Source of the DNA: JAVBWO01 sp036677375
GTDB lineage: Bacteria; Bacillota; Dehalobacteriia; UBA4068; UBA4997
Direction: 5' to 3'
Assembly: GCA_036677375.1 (NCBI GenBank)
Contig: JAVBWO010000028.1
Span: 1 to 64,000 of the forward strand
DNA length: 64,000 nucleotides
Part shown: piece by piece, positions 59,353-64,000 of the stretch
How positions within the stretch are numbered: position 1 is the stretch's first letter
How the letters are laid out: each line of letters opens with the position of its first letter
Notes under the pieces: generated by a model
Told to the model about the DNA's origin: nothing
The model's database searches: none
The model's input: the letters and a program-made list of their open reading frames with translations, nothing else
Position numbers and translations under genes: made by a program

Positions 59353-60882
59353 TTAATACATTCCTATTGTTTTTTCACTCATACTGATAAAGATGTTCTT
59401 TTTCTGGGTATAACTGTCAATCGTTGCAGCATGGGCATCCCGGCCAATACCCGATTTTTTGTACCCACCAAACGGTGCATGCGCCGAAACATTACCATAG
59501 TTATTGATCCACACACGGCCAGCTTCAATCGACCTAGCCATTCGCAAAGCCCGGTTAATGTCCCGAGTCCAAACCGCCCCGCATAACCCGTACTTGCTGT
59601 CGTTCGCCATTTCAATAACTTCTTTCTCGTCCTTAAACTTAATAAAACATGCCACAGGCCCGAAGATCTCTTCCTGAGCGACTCGCATTTTGTTATCGAC
59701 ATCCACTAGGATAGTAGGTTTCACGAAATAGCCCTTTTCTAAACCGTTGTCAGTCATTCGATAGCCGCCACAAGCTACTTTAGCTCCTTCTTTTTTACCC
59801 AGCTCAATGTAATCCAAGACTCTTTTCATTTGCTTCTCACTTATCTGACAACCCATTTGCGTATCCTTTTCCCAAGGCATGCCGACTTTGACCTGCTCAA
59901 AAGCAGCAATCGCCTCAGCAAGGAAGCGGTCATAAATATCTTCATGGATGAAGACCCGCGAACCGGCACCGCAGAATTGTCCTTGGTTGAACAAAATACC
60001 TAGCTGCACACCTTCCATAGCTTTTTCCCATGGACAATCCGGGAAAAAAATGTTGGCTGACTTTCCACCCAGTTCGTAAGTAGCAGGGATCAGCCTCTCT
60101 GCCGCCGCCTTGGCAAGGTCGTATCCCACGTCGAGAGATCCGGTAAAAGCCAGTTTGCTAAAGCCCTTATGACCTAACATATATTTACCGACAGTATCTC
60201 CTCCACCGGTTACTACGTTTACTACTCCATGGGGCAGTACTTGGTTCATCAGTTTTGCCAACTCCAACATGCTTAAAGATGTCATTGAGGATGGTTTGAC
60301 CACCACACAATTCCCGGCCGCTATTGCCGGAGCAATTTTCCAGGCGCTTACCACCAAAGGAAAGTTCCAAGGAATAATCTCTCCAATCACACCAAGCGGT
60401 TCCCGTAAAGTAATGCTCATCGTTTGATTGTCAAGCATAACCGCTTTATCTTCTTGGCTCCTGATGACCCCGGCAAAATAGCGGAAATGATCCGAACAAA
60501 GCGGAATGTCTCCGCCCAAAGAATTACGGATTGGTTTACCACTATCCATTGTTTCTATCATTGCTAATTTTTCCGCGTTTTCGTCAACTAAATCTGCGAT
60601 CTTCAGTAAAATGGCGGCTCTCTCCTGCGGGCTGACATCTTTCCAGGTCTTATAGGCATTCCATGCAGCATTTACAGCCCTATCCACATCCTCTTTACCC
60701 GCTTCCACACAGGTTGCCAGAATCGAGCCGTCTGCCGGAGAATATGTTTGAAAAGTTTTCTCTTCTTTCCCTGCCGCCCATTGGCCATCAATGAACAATT
60801 TATAATTATCATCTATTGGCTTTATCACGGTTTTATCCCTCCCTAATGCTGCTTTCCGATTCAAATAAAGAGAATTGATCAA
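59353..60882 (-). CDS. aldehyde dehydrogenase (NAD(P)+), ALDH superfamily
   Basis: A 509-residue enzyme oxidising an aldehyde to an acid. Catalytic Cys is in GQFCGAGSR and the base Glu in YELGGKSANI; the oxyanion Asn is in IIPWNFPLV. It has the betaine-aldehyde/lactaldehyde type of end, FGGYKKSGIGR. ATG overlaps the TGA of the upstream hydrolase gene, so it is translated with it. The aldehyde is probably the product of the pathway in which the two hydrolases act. Confidence 0.93.
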   Translation of the reverse strand: MINSLYLNRKAALGRDKTVIKPIDDNYKLFIDGQWAAGKEEKTFQTYSPADGSILATCVEAGKEDVDRAVNAAWNAYKTWKDVSPQERAAILLKIADLVDENAEKLAMIETMDSGKPIRNSLGGDIPLCSDHFRYFAGVIRSQEDKAVMLDNQTMSITLREPLGVIGEIIPWNFPLVVSAWKIAPAIAAGNCVVVKPSSMTSLSMLELAKLMNQVLPHGVVNVVTGGGDTVGKYMLGHKGFSKLAFTGSLDVGYDLAKAAAERLIPATYELGGKSANIFFPDCPWEKAMEGVQLGILFNQGQFCGAGSRVFIHEDIYDRFLAEAIAAFEQVKVGMPWEKDTQMGCQISEKQMKRVLDYIELGKKEGAKVACGGYRMTDNGLEKGYFVKPTILVDVDNKMRVAQEEIFGPVACFIKFKDEKEVIEMANDSKYGLCGAVWTRDINRALRMARSIEAGRVWINNYGNVSAHAPFGGYKKSGIGRDAHAATIDSYTQKKNIFISMSEKTIGMY

Positions 60883-62078
60883 AGGTTATTTTCTTTCATC
60901 CATTGCACAAAGGTCATGGTCGCTTGCTCAATAGAACCGATCTGGCAGTGTTCGGCTGAACCATCTTTGTCATAAAACGCTTTCATTGTGTGACTTTTGG
61001 CATTTTTAAAGGAATTGGCAAATAACACATCCTGCACGCCGTCAGCAACGTAAAGATCTTTTTCTCCATAAAAAACCAATACGGGACATGTTACAAGATC
61101 ATGAATATCTTTGCAAGTATAGGGTTTCATATTATTTAAGTAATCAGACGGAATCTCCCCACCCATCGTCCATAATCCATTCGTTACAGCCCATCTGTTC
61201 GTCATGTCTACTTTCATCAGTGAACCCAGAAGAGAGTTAACTTCATTTTCATCCCCACGGGCATATGCTTTTTTAACGTCGCCTCGCGCTAAGTTCAGTG
61301 CAATATCAAACATGTCGAAAGGCCCGCCAAACAACCCAATACCATCAACACGCTTTTCAAATGCCGCCGCACGTGCTGCAAGTACCGATCCCATACTTAT
61401 TCCAAGGAGAACCTTTTTCTTGGCTTTCATATCGGGAACCTCATTTTCCAGATAATCAATTACCATACCAAGGGGTTTATGCCAATCAGGGGTGTACTTA
61501 ATATCATATTCCCTAATCATGCCTGATTGACCGGGTCCCTCAAACATTGCTACCGGAAAACCGCGGGCAATAAGCGCGGCACCCATCCAGAAATAGCTTT
61601 CTTCATTGGTTGAGTCATATCCACCAATTAATATTGTTAGGGGTTTATCCGCGTCACCCGGGAAATAATATGTTGTCATTTTCCCGTGTTCATAAGGAAC
61701 CTGATATACTGCATGGTTTATATTCAGATACTTGAGAGCTTTTTGAAATGTTTCCTGACTTTTTTTGTAAAGCTTTAATCTTCTGCCGTCATGGTGTTTG
61801 AGAAAAAAATCACTGGCGCGGTAATAGTTGGAAGCCCGTAAAAGAGTATTGCCCTTAGAAACCGGGTCAGGTGCTTGCTCAGCCCAAAGCTCAACTTTTT
61901 CCCCAAAATCGTACCAATTTTGGTACCAGCTTTCTTCATTTTTATCTTCAATTTTGCTAATAATTACCATGACCTCCCCAGGGGCAGCCCCCTGATAATT
62001 GGCATGCCCTAGAGCTCTTAATGCCTGATAGTGAAATGCCGGTGATTCAAATAGAAAACGAACGCCATTGCTCATCAT
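60879..62078 (-). CDS. alpha/beta hydrolase, DHPON-hydrolase/FrsA-like, copy 2
   Basis: A 399-residue hydrolase with an N-terminal helical cap domain and an alpha/beta-hydrolase core. The nucleophile Ser is in LGISMGSVLAARAA; the Asp is in YGEKDLYV and His in SAEHCQIGS. FEGPGQSGMIREY is typical of this family, which includes C-C bond hydrolases such as 2,6-dihydroxypseudooxynicotine hydrolase. It is a clear paralogue of the gene upstream. Substrate unknown. Confidence 0.87.
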   Translation of the reverse strand: MMSNGVRFLFESPAFHYQALRALGHANYQGAAPGEVMVIISKIEDKNEESWYQNWYDFGEKVELWAEQAPDPVSKGNTLLRASNYYRASDFFLKHHDGRRLKLYKKSQETFQKALKYLNINHAVYQVPYEHGKMTTYYFPGDADKPLTILIGGYDSTNEESYFWMGAALIARGFPVAMFEGPGQSGMIREYDIKYTPDWHKPLGMVIDYLENEVPDMKAKKKVLLGISMGSVLAARAAAFEKRVDGIGLFGGPFDMFDIALNLARGDVKKAYARGDENEVNSLLGSLMKVDMTNRWAVTNGLWTMGGEIPSDYLNNMKPYTCKDIHDLVTCPVLVFYGEKDLYVADGVQDVLFANSFKNAKSHTMKAFYDKDGSAEHCQIGSIEQATMTFVQWMKENNL

Positions 62079-62092
62079 TTTTCCCTCTTTCT

Positions 62093-63301
62093 TTATTTAT
62101 TTTCCAAAAGGTCATTCTCTCTCAACCATTGACAAAAGACCATTGCAGCCTGCTCTTGAGCGCCTATATGACAATGTTCGGCGGAACCGTCTTCATCTGA
62201 AAACCTTCTTATTTTATAGCTCTTTGCATTATGAAACAGTGTACTTATGTGCGCATAAACCGCCTCATTAACATATAGATCCCTTTCCGGATATAAATTT
62301 AATACCGGACACGTAACTTTGTCATGTATATCATCACAGGTAAAGCGTTTTGCAATATGTATGTAGTCGTAGGGATTCTCACCGCCCATCGTGTATATCC
62401 CATTATTGATGGCCCATCTGAAAGTAATATTTTTTTCCATGATTCCACATACAATAGCATTAAATTTATCTTTTTCCCCAGCGTCGTATAATGCTCTAAC
62501 ATCACTTGGTAATTTGCCCAGCCAAACATCTCCCAAATCAACACCAACACCCATCTGCAGCATACCGTCTATCCGTTTTTCATATGCCGCAGCACGCACC
62601 CCGAGTATTGCCCCTAAACTGATTCCCCAAAGAACCTTTTTCATTTCTTTGATACCAGGTTCCTTGCTTTCTAGATAATCAAGCAAGATGCCGATAGGCT
62701 TATGCCAATCCGGAGTAAATTTAACACCATATTCTCGAATCATACCTGATTGACCGGGACCTTCAAACATTGCTACCGTAAATCCGCGCGCAATAAGCGC
62801 AGCGCCTATCCAAAAATAGCTTTCTTCAACAGTTGAATCATACCCCCCGTTTACTATTATTAAGGGTTTGTCAGCATCACCCGGGAAGAAATATGTTGTC
62901 ATTTTCCCGTTTTCATAAGGAATTTGGTATACTTTGTGATTTAGGTTCAGACACTTGAGAGCTTCTTGAAATGTAGCCCGGCTCTTTTTATAAACCTTTA
63001 ATCTTCTCGGATCGGAAAGCATAAGGAAAAAATCACTGGAGCGGTAATAATTTGATGCCCGTAAAAGTGCATTTCCTTTACTCACTTCGTCACAAGCTTC
63101 GTCGGCAAATGACTCACACTTTTCCCCAAATTCGTACCAATTTTTGTACCAACTTTCTTCATTTTGGTCTTCGATCTTACTGATAATAACCATTACCTCT
63201 CCCGGAGCCGCTCCTTGATAATTTGAATGACCAAGCGTTCTTAAGGCTTGATAATGGCACGACTCTGATTCAAATAGAAAACGAACCCCATTTGTAGTCA
63301 T
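62093..63301 (-). CDS. alpha/beta hydrolase, DHPON-hydrolase/FrsA-like, copy 1
   Basis: A 402-residue hydrolase. Same architecture: Ser in WGISLGAILGVRAA, Asp in PERDLYVNE, His in SAEHCHIGA. It shares most residues with copy 2, with its greatest divergence between about 235 and 300 where the substrate pocket is expected, so the pair may act on different substrates. First gene of the three-gene set. Two MarR-type operators lie directly upstream. Confidence 0.87.
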   Translation of the reverse strand: MTTNGVRFLFESESCHYQALRTLGHSNYQGAAPGEVMVIISKIEDQNEESWYKNWYEFGEKCESFADEACDEVSKGNALLRASNYYRSSDFFLMLSDPRRLKVYKKSRATFQEALKCLNLNHKVYQIPYENGKMTTYFFPGDADKPLIIVNGGYDSTVEESYFWIGAALIARGFTVAMFEGPGQSGMIREYGVKFTPDWHKPIGILLDYLESKEPGIKEMKKVLWGISLGAILGVRAAAYEKRIDGMLQMGVGVDLGDVWLGKLPSDVRALYDAGEKDKFNAIVCGIMEKNITFRWAINNGIYTMGGENPYDYIHIAKRFTCDDIHDKVTCPVLNLYPERDLYVNEAVYAHISTLFHNAKSYKIRRFSDEDGSAEHCHIGAQEQAAMVFCQWLRENDLLENK

Positions 63302-63344
63302 AGTGAACCCTCCTTACAAATTATTTTTGTGCTTAACAACTTCC

Positions 63345-63386
63345 TTTAGTGACTAAACGCATCCTTAAATTGTTTAGATACTAAAC
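63345..63386 (-). promoter_or_regulatory. two TTTAG-N3-CTAAA operators
   Basis: TTTAG-TGA-CTAAA (63345-63357) and GTTTAG-ATA-CTAAAC (63372-63386) lie just upstream of hydrolase copy 1. Same pattern as the site at 63755 near the partial marR gene. Confidence 0.75.
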
Positions 63387-63421
63387 CATTTGACAAAATC
63401 TGCCGTCCTTTCGTTAAAAAA

Positions 63422-63445
63422 TCAATGAGCGCTTTTTGTAATCAT
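63422..63445 (-). other. minigene or leader of seven codons with strong ribosome site
   Basis: AAGGAGGTGTGCT lies before ATG-ATT-ACA-AAA-AGC-GCT-CAT-TGA. The ribosome site is excellent but the frame stops after seven codons. It could be a leader peptide or the remnant of a deleted gene. Confidence 0.4.
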
Positions 63446-63493
63446 AGCACACCTCCTTACTAATACATTGTAACATTTAAGATTGTAATAGAG

Positions 63494-63587
63494 CGGTGAG
63501 AGGCTGTATGAGCAGGACAAGGCGGAAGGTGAGGAATCCTTTCTGTATTCAGATTGACGGCGACGATAGGCCGTCGATGTACACAAG
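63494..63587 (+). repeat. dispersed intergenic repeat, copy 2
   Basis: Aligns with 5660-5745 through GGTGAGA, GGACAAGG, GAATCCTTT, TGTATTC and GATTGAC. The inner part CGACGATAGGCCGTCG can fold. Confidence 0.55.
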
Positions 63588-63754
63588 ATTAGGTGTAAAA
63601 ACGTTTTAGATTCTTTTTGGCGATTTTCAGTGCTTGCTGTTCCCTGCAACCATTCGCTTTATCGTTTTTTCACCGTTACTATTGTCCATTCAAGTATTTT
63701 GCTTCAAATATAGTTATTCATGTCTCAATCCAGTTTTTATTATTTAACTGCTAT

Positions 63755-63777
63755 AATGGTTTAGATACTAAACCATT
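63755..63777 (-). promoter_or_regulatory. perfect MarR-type palindrome
   Basis: AATGGTTTAG-ATA-CTAAACCATT with ten-base perfect arms. Lies 11 bases past the stop of the partial marR gene and could regulate a transcript starting there. Confidence 0.75.
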
Positions 63778-63787
63778 GCATAAAAAA

Positions 63788-64000
63788 TTATTTCTTCCTT
63801 CCGGCATTAATATAGTTTTCCAAATGATTTTCCATTTTATCCAACATTGCCTTAAATTCCACTAGCTGTTCTTGCCCGATTAAGCCTTCTTGAATAAAAT
63901 CTCTATCCATTTCTTTATGAAATTCTTCATGGCCGTAAAAAGCGGTTTCCCCTTTTAATGTTAAAGACAGAACAATTTCCTTTCGGGAATATGTGCTAAT
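63788..64000 (-). CDS. MarR-family regulator, C-terminal end (partial)
   Basis: 70 residues of a protein whose 5' end is beyond the window. LSLTLKGETAFYGHEEFHKEMDR matches the wing and dimer helix of the MarR at 27835 (KLTPKGETAYLHHEELHQEFDG). It reads in the same direction as the hydrolases and has related operators downstream, so it is the likely regulator of that set. Confidence 0.85.
   Translation of the reverse strand: MSTYSRKEIVLSLTLKGETAFYGHEEFHKEMDRDFIQEGLIGQEQLVEFKAMLDKMENHLENYINAGRKK

Overview
The window comes from an endospore-forming, probably anaerobic member of the Firmicutes (Bacillota). Supporting signs are a LysM/GH18 spore-cortex lytic enzyme of the SleL/YaaH type, SLH-anchored surface proteins, a FabK-type fatty-acid synthesis operon led by a MarR/FabT-type regulator, feoA-feoA-feoB, ComFB and strong AAGGAG ribosome sites. 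An ExbB/TolQ-like gene followed by a DUF2149 gene hints at a diderm lineage such as the Negativicutes (Sporomusaceae), but the sequence alone does not settle this.

Layout. 1-6.5 kb: a secreted GH18 protein, a small membrane protein, a complete polar amino-acid ABC transporter (binding lipoprotein, permease, ATPase), a 47-residue membrane protein carrying the Na+-decarboxylase beta-subunit motif, and a sugar O-acetyltransferase. 6.9-27.6 kb: two cobalamin riboswitches in series, each with its own terminator, lead a co-directional set of ten genes. These encode a small HNH-repeat protein, a DUF4430+SLH protein, an ExbB-like and a DUF2149 protein, a 2790-residue GLUG-repeat surface protein, a second SLH protein, an alpha/alpha-toroid+SLH protein, a membrane-anchored DUF4430 protein, EcfT, and a 931-residue fusion of two EcfA ATPases with an S-component-like membrane domain. 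I read this as a B12-repressed corrinoid capture and uptake machine in which the two halves of a transcobalamin-like fold are encoded by neighbouring genes.

27.8-36.2 kb: an autoregulated, apparently leaderless marR gene with a MATE exporter; a DtxR-type regulator divergent from an feoA-feoA-feoB-FeoB-associated protein cluster that carries four GGTTAG-N6-CTAACC operators; a second winged-helix regulator; an HD-GYP protein; a ZIP metal transporter; a decayed alanine racemase fragment; and tRNA-Arg(ACG). 36.3-49.5 kb (minus strand): methylmalonyl-CoA epimerase, D-serine dehydratase, DegV, then the fatty-acid operon fabT-fabH-acpP-fabK-fabD-fabG-fabF-accB-fabZ-accC-accD-accA.

49.8-56.6 kb: a radical SAM gene, then a sleL/yaaH gene split by a 4.3-kb element carrying a large serine recombinase, a small ORF and a RloC/PrrC-like ABC-type ATPase. 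Joining the two flanks at a shared CT dinucleotide restores a 426-codon reading frame, so the element resembles the sporulation-gene intervening elements that excise in the mother cell. 56.9-64 kb: a DUF5610-like protein, ComFB, a CPBP protease, an aldehyde dehydrogenase, two tandem paralogous alpha/beta hydrolases with TTTAG-N3-CTAAA operators upstream, and the C-terminal end of another MarR regulator that runs off the window.
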